A stretch of 64,000 nt of DNA from positions 76,381,465 to 76,445,464 of the forward strand of contig NC_044572.1 in assembly GCF_901933205.1 (NCBI RefSeq), in the 5' to 3' direction. Source of the stretch: Camarhynchus parvulus (lineage: Eukaryota; Chordata; Aves; Passeriformes; Thraupidae). The notes under the pieces were generated by a model. The model saw only the letters and a program-made list of their open reading frames with translations. It ran no database searches and was not told the origin of the DNA. Positions 24,236 to 34,855 of this stretch are shown one piece after another. The first letter of the stretch is position 1. The number at the start of each line of letters is the position of its first letter. The position numbers and the translations under genes were made by a program.

Positions 24236-27200
24236 AGAGATGACTTGTTCTTATGCACTAGTTCTCTATCTATATACATTCTCCCTTGTAATTCAGTGTA
24301 TATTCTGCACTCCATCCTGCTGTTGTTTTTCTACACCTGCTTGTTCTGCATGTCTCTCATGTTCCTGTCATGATTTTTCTCTCTCTCTCATTGCACTGTA
24401 AACTGAAAAGTTTTTACTTGCCAGCATGGTGATGGTACCTTCAAAACATCCAGAATATGTTTTTTAACCCAGGAAAGTGTATATAGAGGAGTCACAGCTT
24501 CCTACTTCTTAGGAAAGTACTTTCAAAGGTACAAGTAACATTTTAAATTTTTCTGGGGAGAAGAAGCTCACAATGTTATTACATATGAATACAATGGAGA
24601 AGTTCTTTTTTGGGCTAATGTTCCAGATTAGCTGGCAGAAGGGAAGAAAAGGTGAGAAAAGTCAAAGGCATAATTTGTGCTAACATTTGGAAGGTAGAAG
24701 AGTACAGAAGTAAATTGGAGACTCAGAGGAATATCAATTTCCTTCTGGATCCTGTCTGTACACCCCATTACTTCATTATGACTAGACTCATTGATATACA
24801 ATGGAGAGGGAAAACAAGTCATAAAGGATGATAAAAAATTGATGTAGAGGGAGTTTCCAGGAACTCCCAAGAGAAAACAGAGTGGTAGGCTAAAGTTAAT
24901 GAAAAGAAATAATCTGTTAAAAGTCCTGGGTTTAGTGGTTTTCTTGGTTTAGGAGTCACCCTAGGACATTGGTTTAGTAGTAGTGTGCATTGGAGGATGT
25001 TTTCATGCTGTGTGATATCAAAACTACTTGTGTAGGATTATTATGACTTAGTTTCTTATCCTGCCACATGGAGAAATGGGAAAATTATACTTGACTGTGC
25101 TTGGACTCTTAATCCTTCTGTAGACTAAGTGTCAGACTGAATGAAAATGTCAAGAATTTTTTTTTCTTGACTGCAGAATTTCTTTGCCATTCTAATGATA
25201 GAATCAGTTTTGAGATGCAACTTATCTTACTGGTATACAGATTGAGAAATATTGATTTATACTTTCTGTGTTATTCTTTTTTTGTGTGTGTGTGTGCACA
25301 TTTCTCTTGTTAGGTGAAGGAGGGAAACAGATCTGTCCTTCCCATATTCATGTGAAGTTTAGCATGGTAATACCTTCTTGGCTCTTTGTACTATTTCTCT
25401 TTTTCTACTGTAGCTGCCATATGCACAAGAATGCATTTGCAATCTCTTAAAAGGCAGCAGATTTCATATTTTGACAATAAGGCCGGCCAATAGAGATTAC
25501 TTAGTTAGACTTTAAGGATCTAAATGCAAATAGGTTTATTCCCCTGTGACTTCATTTTGTTCTTCCATTGCCGTTCTCTGCCTCACCAACAAACCAAGAT
25601 AAGAAACTGTTAGTTTACTTTCTCTTCAGGGAGACACACATGAACTTAGCAAGTTTTGTTTGTTTGTTTTTTTTTCTCAGCAATCATGTTGCCCCTGTAC
25701 ATTCTTATCATTATGAATAGTTTCTGTTTTCCTTTTTCTCAATTATCCTCCCTGTAATGTCTAGGAAAAAAATATCTTCTGAGAATTTTTGCTGGAAAAT
25801 GCTCTTTCTTATTGTTAAACTCTCATTTATGACTTCTATTCTTATTCCTTGGCAACCTACACATATCATTAAATTAAAAGAAAAAAAATATACAGCTTTT
25901 TAATAGTTTTGAAAAACTGACGTTTACATACAAGGCATTCTGAAGCCATGACTTAATCAACAAGTAAAACAGAAAAAAATTCACTTTGCTGTGCTTTCAA
26001 AAGTCTTTAATTTGCATCCATAAAAGGATGATTGAATATTTTCCTATTACTACTGATGCACCTGATTTATCCCATGTGTATTTAAAACGTCATGGAAAAA
26101 TCAGACATACTAATTTATCGCTTTTTTAAATTTTTCATTATGTTAATTGGAATTACTCTTATTAAAAAAAAAGGGACCAAAACCCAAACAAAAAGATAAT
26201 GAATACACTAGCCACTGTGTAATTTTCTTTTCCTGTTACTAGAACTGAAAAAGGAACACATATGTTGTCAATAAAATGTTACAGTGTATTTTAGTCTACT
26301 TATTTTTGTGAAGGGCTAAAAAGTTTTTTATGAACAGGGAAGAATGAAAATGTTCAGAATACATGATGATTGAAAAAACTACAGACTTTCCCTTTTTTTG
26401 TAAAATACCCTAAATTTAACAATAAAATACACTAAATTTAACAATATTACATTCAGAATAAACATGCTGTGAAATATGGGTACATGCTTCAGTCCTTTTC
26501 TGCTGAAGGGAGGATATTAACATAAATATCATTATAGGGCAATATATACATCCATTTTAGAATATGAATGCAAGATCCATAGCAATTTGAATGGGAGACT
26601 CTATTACAAGCTCTTTTTAAAATTTGCATTCTCCTTTTTTATAATAATTCTTTGGAGTATAAGATAGGATGAGCTAAGTATGGCGCTAGGTACAGCCTTC
26701 TGAAGGAATGTAATTAGATTTTGGTTACCCCTTAATGCCTCATGATCCTCCAGATGGGTTTGCAAGCTGAATAAGTTATTCTGATAGATAACAATCCCTG
26801 ACCTCCTCCTCTCTTCATGAAGTCTTGTGATTTCGACTCAGCCTGTGACAGAAAATATAGTTTATACATGAGTGAGTCCTGCTACCATACTATGCAGCAG
26901 CTCCACATATGTCATTTTTGTCCCTTGCCTTGCCAGGTCTCTCTCCCTGTCACTTGTGTTTATTTCCCTTCTTTTCCTTCCTAATTTAGCCTCCCTAAAC
27001 ATGCATAAAGGGTCACTCATTTTTAATAGATAGTGAAGTCAAGAGGGCCATAGTTACTGTGGTGCATACCAGGGAGTAGGTAGAGCAGCTCTGTGTTTTT
27101 GAAGATAACTATGATGGCCTATACCCATAGGATCTCCATGAACTAAATTATCTTATATAGCTGATTCATAGAGAGTGACTATGGTGGTGTAAGAACTGAG

Positions 27201-29114
27201 CACAAAAGTAATTTTACTTATATTTCATATTCTTACATCAATTGCTATTTCCACATGTAGGTAGCACTGTTTGTTGGAGAAAGAGTTGAGGAGATAAACC
27301 CAGAATGAACATTTTGGAATCTGGAAGACTTTCATTGTGAATAGCCATAGTGAGAAAGTTCTCTGAGCTAACCACTCAATTCTGAAATGTTCTTGACTTT
27401 AAACACCCTGTTTCTGAAATATAGGGAGAAAAACTGAAGCTTTTTTGGCTCTAGGTAACATTTAAGAATGAGTTTCCTCCTTGGGATACATTCCTGGTGT
27501 TTGGAAAATTCCACAACTAATTTTTTTCTGATGGAAATATGTGTATGTTTGAAGCGTGGTACTTAACATATAACAGATTTATTTAGTTATTTGAAGGTGA
27601 CAGGACACAGTTGCACACCAAAAAGGTGTTAAAATATAACAGTATTGGAAATGGGAAAAGAGAAAGGTTATTTCAATAGTGTCAAACTCATTTAAAAACA
27701 GTTTGCACTTTTATCAAAGTCTCTGTTTCCCCTTGACACTTTTTATGGTATTATTTCTTGCTGTTAATTGCCAGAGAAAAGCATGCTGGTGGTGTGAAGC
27801 TGTGGAAATTGTGGAACATCTCTCTTTCTGCACTAATTGCTGCTTCAGATACATATACCACATATATTGTAACAGAGCTTTTTCTCTGTGTGCCACAGGG
27901 AAATTTCAACATGATGTTAAAAATCGACTTGTTTTTCGGTTTGTATTTTTGATCAAAACTACAAAGTTGTCTCTTGCTTTGCTTACAAAGATGCTTAGTA
28001 GGGATCCCCGGTGTGGAGTCTGTGTCAGACCAAAACTCTTTCAAATTCATGCTCTTGGGCTCTGTAGTAACAATAATAGACATTAAAGTCTATACTTATG
28101 TCTAAAGGGTATTTATATGTGCTGCATGAAGTAGTTAACTAAATCTCTGTACAATTTTCTTTGCTTCGTACAAAAGTATTTTTTGGAAGATAACTACCCC
28201 AAGGTTACTTAGAAATTACTCTTACATGAGAGAATTTTATTTTCTCCCTTGGTCTTTCTATGCTGTTAATAAACAGTGGCACAAATGAAGCTAAAACTCT
28301 AATGGAAAGCTTAAGAAATTACTGTGATAACAGGCTAATATTAATTAAAAGTAAAATACTGGTCCTCAGCTACTAGGCCTATTCTAAATATTATCTCCTG
28401 TTTTAAGGCCAGATTCCAATACAGTTTTCAAGTTCGTTGCTTTTCCAATTATTGTCTTAAGGAAATAAATTGTTTCACCTTCTTCCATAGGTTTTCTGGA
28501 CCACTGATATATGCATTATCACTTACTGAACTTGCTGTTAAGAATTTTGTATTGTTAGGAGAATGTCTAGAACCCATGATGCAAAATTCTCTGAGAAGTT
28601 TTTGTTAGTTATTTGGAAGCTTACATACATTCCTGGCCACTTTCCTAGATTCCAGTTTCCTGAATGATAGCTATTTTTGTCATCCACCTGGAAACAACTT
28701 TTTTTGGAAATGCTATGCAAATTAGGTTTCACATAATTCAAATTAGTAGAGGACTACTTAGAACATGAGTAAGTTCTAACAAAGTTCTTAAATTACAGGG
28801 TTTATGATGTATACTGGTACCAATTAACTGCATTAATTGATAGCTGAATTCAAAAAAGTGGCAAAAGATATAAAGCATCCATCTAGCATTTGTCTAAATG
28901 ACCATCTTTTCTATAGAATTTGATTAGCCTGAATGGCTGAGTGAGCTTAAATGATATTGTTTGGAGCGCACTGTAAAACTGTATGTTCAAATGTACTTTT
29001 TGGATTTAAGAAAAAAAAGTTCAGGAGTTGAATGTTAGGAAACTCTTTGTTACACTGAACCATATGTTTTGAAAAGAAGCTGAAAATTGATTTGCTTTTA
29101 TTTTCCTGCTGCAG

Positions 29115-29230
29115 GGTACCATTTGTATCAGTCACAGCACCAGTATTCAGGAGATGGATTTATGGCAAACCGGTTTATGACACATCCCTTCCGCTTACTC
29201 TTTTTCTCTTACATCCTACTCACATTCTAG
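29115..29230 (+). other. Possible terminal exon after a strong acceptor
   Basis: A good acceptor (TTTTATTTTCCTGCTGCAG) precedes a segment open in more than one frame. One frame runs to TAG at 29228-29230 and includes YHLYQSQHQYSGDGFMANRF. An AATAAA lies about 150 bp downstream near 29381. The several open frames, and the lack of a recognised partner exon, make this weak. Confidence 0.15.
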
Positions 29231-30102
29231 TCCTGTGCTGGAAAATCAGCTTATTCTATCCCAAAGGATTAAAATCTTCCCCATGTGCCAAATGCATCTT
29301 CAGTAGGAAAAACAAGTTCTCAAATTGAACATGAGGTTCCCATTTGCCACATTAATAGATGCCTTTCTAAAGTAATTAAATAAACAAATACAAATAAGTA
29401 CTATACATGAATAATTAATAGGCAAAATGTAATGTTTCATTTCAACTTAAAGCTAATTAAATGTCTTGCAGTCAGTGTTCTTAGAATGGCATAACACTGG
29501 AGGAAAAATTATATTAATCATTCAGCAGTTCTGTTATAAAGTAATTAATTTGTTTTCTGTCTTTGTGCAATTGGTAAAAGCATCTAGAAACTACAGTCTT
29601 AACTAAAAACATTCAGAGTTTACAGCTTGCAAGACAGTTCACAGAAAAGGTATATTTGTACTCTTTTTGATAAAAATACCCTTTTATCTAGACAAAGGTA
29701 AACAATTTATTCACCCAACGTAAAAGAACAAATAAATTCTTGTGATATCAGCTGAAAAATAAATCTGTAAGATTGTACGGCTGTGTTGAGCTACCCATAA
29801 TGACTTTATATGTGGGTGGAACATGACTGATCAGTTTCTGGGATTTCAGTTTTAGTTTAGGATTTAATTTGATTTTAGGATTTTAATCAGTACATTGCAT
29901 AGGCAAGATCATGGGATTTAGCACCCAAGCCAATTGTTCCATGGAAAATCTCTCATTAACTTCACCAGTATATGCCTGTATCCATTAATATTTCTTATAT
30001 ATCATAAGAAGAATAGTTGATTACAGTGGCAGACAAATACTGTGCTCTGATCCTTAGTGATCTTACATGGGTCCTGATGCATGAACAGAGTCCATTAATC
30101 AA

Positions 30103-30192
30103 ATGAATGTTAGAAAAGATGATTATTCATATGAAATTGACAGAGACCTTATATACAGAGCCAGTAAACAGAGTCCTCGTGCTTTCAACAAG
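30103..30192 (+). other. Possible first coding exon (30 codons)
   Basis: An ATG at 30103 opens 30 codons ending exactly at a consensus donor AAG|GTGAGT (30193). The encoded stretch ends DLIYRASKQSPRAFNK. No matching downstream exon was found before the CR1 at 30459. An open frame this short occurs readily by chance. Confidence 0.13.
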
Positions 30193-30458
30193 GTGAGTTG
30201 AGTTTATGTGGAAAAACTAAATAGTAGATAAAAATCCCTTGCTAAAAAATTCATATTCAGTTTTATTCAATTGTGATAAACACAGAATCATTTAAGAAAC
30301 AACCTGGAAGCTTGCTTATTATGTATATGCTATGTTTAAAAACAAATACCGACCATTTTGTGAGAAATCATTAAAGAACCATTGTTAACATGATATACTC
30401 TCAATGCAGGGCATGAAAGTTGACTTTCAGCAGTTTTTAGTGGCAATTCTAATCTTAG

Positions 30459-30602
30459 AAGCATAGAACACTTTGGGTTGAAAGAGACCTCAAAGATAAT
30501 TTCATTTCAATCCCTCCACCATGGACAGGGACACCTTCCGCTGGACCAGGTTGTTCAAACACCCATCAAACCAGCCTTAAACACTTCCAAGCAGGGCTTT
30601 CT
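30459..30602 (-). mobile_element. CR1 LINE, 3'-tail segment (part 1 of a split element)
   Basis: Read in antisense, this is the CR1 3' UTR: AGAAGCATAGAACACTTTGG, then the block near CACCATGGACAGGGACACCT. It is interrupted at 30602 by LTR A copy 2 and resumes at 31002 (CTGGGGAACTTTTTCCAGAG). The flanking text joins into continuous CR1 when the LTR is removed. Confidence 0.9.
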
Positions 30603-30995
30603 TGTGACGGTGTTCACAGGGGTTTTCAGGTGAGGAAAGAGATGAGAATGTTGACTCCATGTTCAGAAGGCTTGATTTATTATTTTATGATATATATATT
30701 ACATTAAAACGATACTAAAAAGAATAGAAGGAAAAGTTTCATATAAGAAGGCTAGCTAAGATAAGAATAGAAAGGAATGAATAATAAAGGTTTGTCTCTC
30801 GGACAGAGAGTCCAAGCTAAGTGGGCTGTGATTGGCCATTAATTATAAACAACCAAGATGGGCCAATCACAGATGCACCTGTTGCATTCCACAGCAGCAG
30901 ATAACCATTGTTTACATTTTGTTGCTGAAGCCTCTCAGCTTCTCAGCAGGAAAAAATCCTAATGAAAGGATTCTCTTGAAAAGACGTCTGCGACG
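30603..30995 (-). mobile_element. Solo LTR, family A copy 2, inserted in CR1
   Basis: About 393 bp, with the same layout as the 12454 copy. It has inverted CCAAT boxes at 30831-30867, an AATAAA signal on the minus strand at 30676-30681, and a U5 sharing GTTCAGAAGGCTTGATTTAT. It is flanked by CTTTCT (30597-30602) and TTTTCT (30996-31001), a 6-bp target duplication with one substitution. The terminal CA of the plus-strand end reads CG, as expected from one mutation. It cuts the CR1 3' UTR. Confidence 0.9.
30826..30872. promoter_or_regulatory. Inverted CCAAT dyad in LTR A copy 2
   Basis: CTGTGATTGGCC (30826-30837) and its exact complement GGCCAATCACAG (30861-30872) enclose a 23-nt loop. The loop length and the 37-bp span between the CCAAT boxes equal those of copy 1. 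The four outer base pairs differ from copy 1 but remain paired. Confidence 0.6.
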
Positions 30996-31001
30996 TTTTC
31001 T

Positions 31002-32726
31002 CTGGGGAACTTTTTCCAGAGTCTCACCACCCTCACAGTAAAAAAATTCTTCCTTATATTTAATTTAAGCATGCCTTCTTTCAATTTAAAACCACTGCCC
31101 CTTCTCCTATCACTACATGTCCTTGTAAAAAGTCCCTCTCTAGCTGTCTAGTAAGGCCCCCTTTAGGTACTGGAAAGTTGCTATAGTGTTCTTCAATAAG
31201 CTCTCTTTTCTGCAGGATGGACAGCCCCAACTCAATCAACCTGTCTTCAAATGAAGAGGTGCTCCAGCTGTCTCATCAGCTTGGTCACTCTGCTCCGGAT
31301 CTGCTCCAACAGGTCCATGTTTTTCCTGTGGATGGCACTCCAGAGCTGGATGCAGCACTCCAGGTAAGGCCTCCAGAGAGTAGAGTGTAGTAGAGTGGAG
31401 CAGGAGAATGACCTCCTTAGACCGGCTGGCCACTCCTCTTTTGGTGCAGCCCAGGATATGGTTGGCTTTCTGGGCTGTGAATATGCACTCCCAGATCATG
31501 TCAATCTTCTCATCTACCAACACACCCCAGCCCTTCTTCTCATACCCCTTCTTCTCTGTTCCCTTCCCAACCTGTATTTGTTCTTTGGATTGCCCAGACC
31601 CATGTGCAGGACCCTACACTTGAATTTGTTGAAGTTCATGATGGTTGCATGGGCCCACCTCTCAAGCCTGTCAAGGTCCCTCTGGATGGCATCCCTTCCT
31701 TTCAGTGCATCGACTGTATTACTCAGCTTGATGATTGAAAATTTGCAGAGGGTGCACTGGATATCCCTGCCTTTGTCACTGACAAAGATCTTAAAAAGTG
31801 GGAGTCCCAATAATGACCCCTGAGGAATTCCTTTTGTCACTGCTTTCCACTTTGACCACAATTCTTTGAGTGTGACCATCCAGACAACTCCTTAATCCAC
31901 TGAATTGCCCATTTGTCAAATTCATGTCTCTCCAATTTAGAGATAAGGACGTTGTGTGCAACAGTATTAACTCCTTTGCACAAATCCAGGTACTTGATGT
32001 CAGTCACTCTTCCCTTGTCCAACACTGCTGTTACTCCATCATAGAAGGCCAATAAGTGTTTCAGGTAAAATTTTCTCTTGGTGAAATCATTCTGGGCGTG
32101 ACCTTGTTTTCCATGTGCCTCAGCATAGTTTTCAGAAGGATCTGCTCCATGATCATGCCAGGCACAGAGACTAGACTAACTGGCTTATAGTTCCCCACAT
32201 CTTCCTTTTTTCCCTTTTTAAAAATGGGGATTATATTTCCTCTTTTACAGTCAGTGGGAGCTTCACCAGAATGCCAAATGTCTTAAATATGATTGGTAGT
32301 GGTTCATCCATCTCTTTCAACAATTCCCTCAAGATCTGTGGGTGTATATGACCAGGACCCATGGAATTGTGGACCTTTGGGTTCCCTAAGTGGTCTCCAA
32401 CATTATTTTCTCCTACAATATGTAGTTTATTCTCCTAGTGCCTGTCTTTCTGAAACTCGAGTAGTGTGGTTGGAGCACTTGATAGTGAAGATTGAGGAGA
32501 AAAAAGTCATTGAGTACCTCAGCCTTCTCCATGTCCAGAAATATGAGACCAGTAAACAGGTCTCATATTTCTTTCCAAAGTGATCCCACTTTTTCCCTAA
32601 TCTTCCTTTTATCACCAAGTTGCCTATTGAAATCTTTCTTGTTGACCTTAATTTCCCTGGCCAAATTTGGTTCTTTCAGGGCTTGCCGGATACCTGCCTG
32701 TTCAATCTCTCTCCATTCCTCCCCGG
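31002..32726 (-). pseudogene. CR1 LINE, RT-containing segment (part 2 of a split element)
   Basis: The antisense CR1 body continues from 30602. Minus-strand frames carry decayed ORF2. Positions 32052-31837 and 31879-31514 cover RT palm blocks (KGIPQGSLLGLPLFKIFVSD, RDLDRLERWAHATIMNFNKF), and the catalytic Asp-Asp block is no longer readable. Positions 31523-31236 cover the C-terminal part (KANHILGCTKRGVASRSKEV). Beyond 32300 it matches the linker between endonuclease and RT. At 32726 it is broken by LTR B and resumes at 33965. Frameshifts and stops show it is dead. Confidence 0.9.
32537..32572. repeat. Perfect 14-bp inverted repeat inside the CR1
   Basis: AGAAATATGAGACC (32537-32550) and its exact complement (32559-32572) flank an 8-nt loop AGTAAACA. 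I do not recall a hairpin at this place in CR1 elements. Confidence 0.9.
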
Positions 32727-33331
32727 TGTAAAGACTTAAAAGATCACAGTTTTCTGTCTCAAATTACAGTTGCCTGTCTCAAACATTGCTTCCACCAAAC
32801 TCCCACTGCGGAAAACTGTGTAAAGAAGCAACTGCTCATCTGTGACCAGTGAAGCCCTCACTGCCTGCAGAATTTTTCTCTAAGGATACCTGAAACTTGT
32901 AAATTAAGCCACTGTGATAAGATAAAGGTGGTACTATTGTCCAAGTGTTATCTCAAGCCTATGGGGAGGTAAACAAAGCTGGGAGTGAAGAATATATCAC
33001 TGATCAGGGACACAAAGAATCCACAAGGAAAACCAACTCAACAACTATACTGAAATCATTTTAGGTAAAAAGTGATTATGTCAGGGGGATATTGAGGCCC
33101 ACTCACTCATGAAAACCCCTTGACTCAAAACGACTAATCAGCATTAGAAGCAACAGAATCATTTAACCAATAGAATAAGAGAAGTGTGTAGCCAACAAAC
33201 ATTAATTCCTTTCTGTGACAAAATATATAAATAGTGAAAAGTTTTGAATGACCTTGGGACCCACAGCACCAAGAAGACAAGGGTGAAAAAGGACCAACAG
33301 GATGACACTTGATCCATGGGTGAAGGCTATC

Positions 33332-33793
33332 TGTGGTGTTTGTGAGTCCCCCAGGACGAAGTGAGACATGAGAATTTGACTCCATGTTCTCAGAAGGCTG
33401 ATTTTTTATTTTATGATATGATATGATATGATATGATATGATATGATATGATATGATATGATATGATATTGTATTAAAGAATGCTATACTAAAAGTATAC
33501 TAAAGAAAGAGAAAGGATACATCAGAAGGCTTGACAAGAATGAATAATAAAAACCTGTTACTACTCAGAGCCTCGACACAGCTGGACCGTGATTGGTCAT
33601 GAAATTAAGACAATTCACATGGAACCAATCAAACATTCACCTGTTGGTAAACAATGTCCAAGCCACTTTCCAAAGCAGCAAACACAGGAGCAGCAATCAG
33701 ATAATTATTGGTTTCATTCCTTTCTAAGGCTTCTCAGCTTCCCAGGAGAGAATCCTGGGCAAAGAGAATTATTCAGAAAATATCATGGTGACA
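33332..33793 (-). mobile_element. Solo LTR, family A copy 3, nested in LTR B
   Basis: 462 bp with TG/CA ends and a perfect 6-bp target duplication, GCTATC at 33326-33331 and 33794-33799. Subtracting the ATATG microsatellite leaves about 407 bp, close to copies 1 and 2. The minus-strand AATAAA lies at 33405-33410. ATTGG at 33592-33596 and CCAAT at 33625-33629 form a weaker dyad. It lies within R/U5 of LTR B, so it is younger than that LTR. Confidence 0.92.
33416..33465. repeat. (ATATG)10 microsatellite within LTR A copy 3
   Basis: Ten exact pentamers, with partial units on both sides. The other two copies of this LTR have a short (AT)n tract at the same place, just beyond the poly(A) signal. 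Confidence 0.97.
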
Positions 33794-33964
33794 GCTATCT
33801 TCTGCTTAATCTGTCTCTCCACCCCCCTCTTTTTTTTTCTTTTTATCTCTCTACCTGATATTTTCCTGTTAAAAAAAATCTGTACTACTGACTTTGGCAT
33901 ATGGTCTCATTTGCAACTTAATTTGGGTAGAATCATCTCTCAGTAGTCAGATTTTAACGCCAGG

Positions 33965-34855
33965 CTACCTGTCTCTGCTTCCATTCTATAGGCTTCCTTT
34001 TTGCTTGGGTTTTCCAGGATTTCCTTGTTCATATATGCAGGCATCCTGGTGTTTTTGCCTGACTTCCTCTTCGCCAGGTGAGGTTGGAGGGGATGATTCT
34101 TGAATATCAACTGGCTTTCTCAAGCCTCTCTTCCTTCCAGGGCTTTATTTCATGGTAGTCTATCAAGGAGAGTCCTGAAGAGGCCAAAGTCTGCTTTTCT
34201 GAAGTCCAGGACAGTGAGTTTACTGTGAGACCCTCTTTCTCCTTAAGAAACATGGGCACCATGTTTTTCCTTGTCACTTCAGCCAAGGCTGCCCTTAAGC
34301 TTCACATTACCCATAAATCCCTCCTCATTGCTGAGGGCAAGCTCCAGCATAGCATCTCTCCTCATGGGATTCTCTATCACTTGGAAAGAATTTGTCACTC
34401 ATGCATCCCAGAAATGGGTTGCATCACTAGTGTCCTGCTGTGCTCTTCATTCAGCAGATATTGGTGTGGTTGAAATTCCACATGAAGTCAGGACTTATGA
34501 GCAGGAGGCTACTCTTATCTCTTTATAGAGGGCTGCATATATTCAGTGTTCCTGACTGGGCAGCCTATAGGAAACCCCCACTATGATATCACATGTCCCT
34601 GCCCTCCCTTTAATACTGACCCATTAGCTCTGACTCAACTCCTCATCCATCCTCAGGCAGAGCCCTATGAACTCCATCTGGTCATTGACACAGAGAGTGA
34701 CAATTCTTCCTCATCTTCCCTGCCTGACCTTCCTAGGGTCTCTATCTTTCTGTTTCAATACTCCATCCATAGGAGGTATCCTACTATGTCTCAGTGATGA
34801 CAGTAAGATCGTTGGCCTGCAGGCGCGTCCATGTCGCTACTTAATTCCAGCCAGT
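33965..34855 (-). pseudogene. CR1 LINE, endonuclease-region segment (part 3 of a split element)
   Basis: Antisense CR1 resumes after LTR B with CTACCTGTCTCTGCTTCC. It continues through blocks recalled from the CR1 apurinic endonuclease region, such as CTGAAGTCCAGGACAGTGAG, CAGCCAAGGCTGCCCTTAAG and ATATTGGTGTGGTTGAAATT, up to about GTAAGATCGTTGGCCTGCAG. The 5' end is truncated near 34855, so ORF1 is absent. All three segments together give about 2.76 kb of one CR1. Plus-strand frames here are shadows. Confidence 0.88.

Larger units (their letters stand above)
24236..30458. other. Long unique stretch, weak exon candidates only
   Basis: No repeat family recognised. A short (GT)n tract lies at 25283-25296. 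The plus-strand frame 27679-28086 (135 codons) opens with GTG rather than ATG and overlaps a minus-strand frame of 110 codons, so I treat both as chance. Two isolated exon-like segments at 29115 and 30103 are listed separately. Confidence 0.4.
32727..33959 (+). mobile_element. Solo LTR, family B (ERVL-like), itself interrupted
   Basis: With the nested insert at 33332-33799 removed, this is an LTR of about 765 bp on the plus strand. It starts TGTAAAGACTTAAAAG, has a CCAAT box near 33158, a TATATAAATA box at 33224-33233, and a decayed poly(A) region near 33866 (TTAAAAAAAATC). It continues through ACTGACTTTGGCATATGGTC and ends TTTTAACG, probably from ...ACA. Flanks CCCGG (32722-32726) and CCAGG (33960-33964) look like a 5-bp target duplication with one change, which fits ERVL. 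It interrupts the CR1 between its endonuclease and RT regions. Confidence 0.78.

Noticed and set aside
27679..28086. 135-codon plus-strand open frame with several cysteines
   Set aside because: Starts with GTG, overlaps comparable frames on the other strand, and shows no recognisable domain or splice context.
31395..31823. 142-codon plus-strand open frame
   Set aside because: It is the antisense shadow of decayed CR1 ORF2.
30459..34855. Possible complete endogenous retrovirus between the two family A LTRs
   Set aside because: The DNA between them is CR1 and LTR B, not gag/pol/env. Each family A LTR has its own target duplication, so they are separate solo LTRs.
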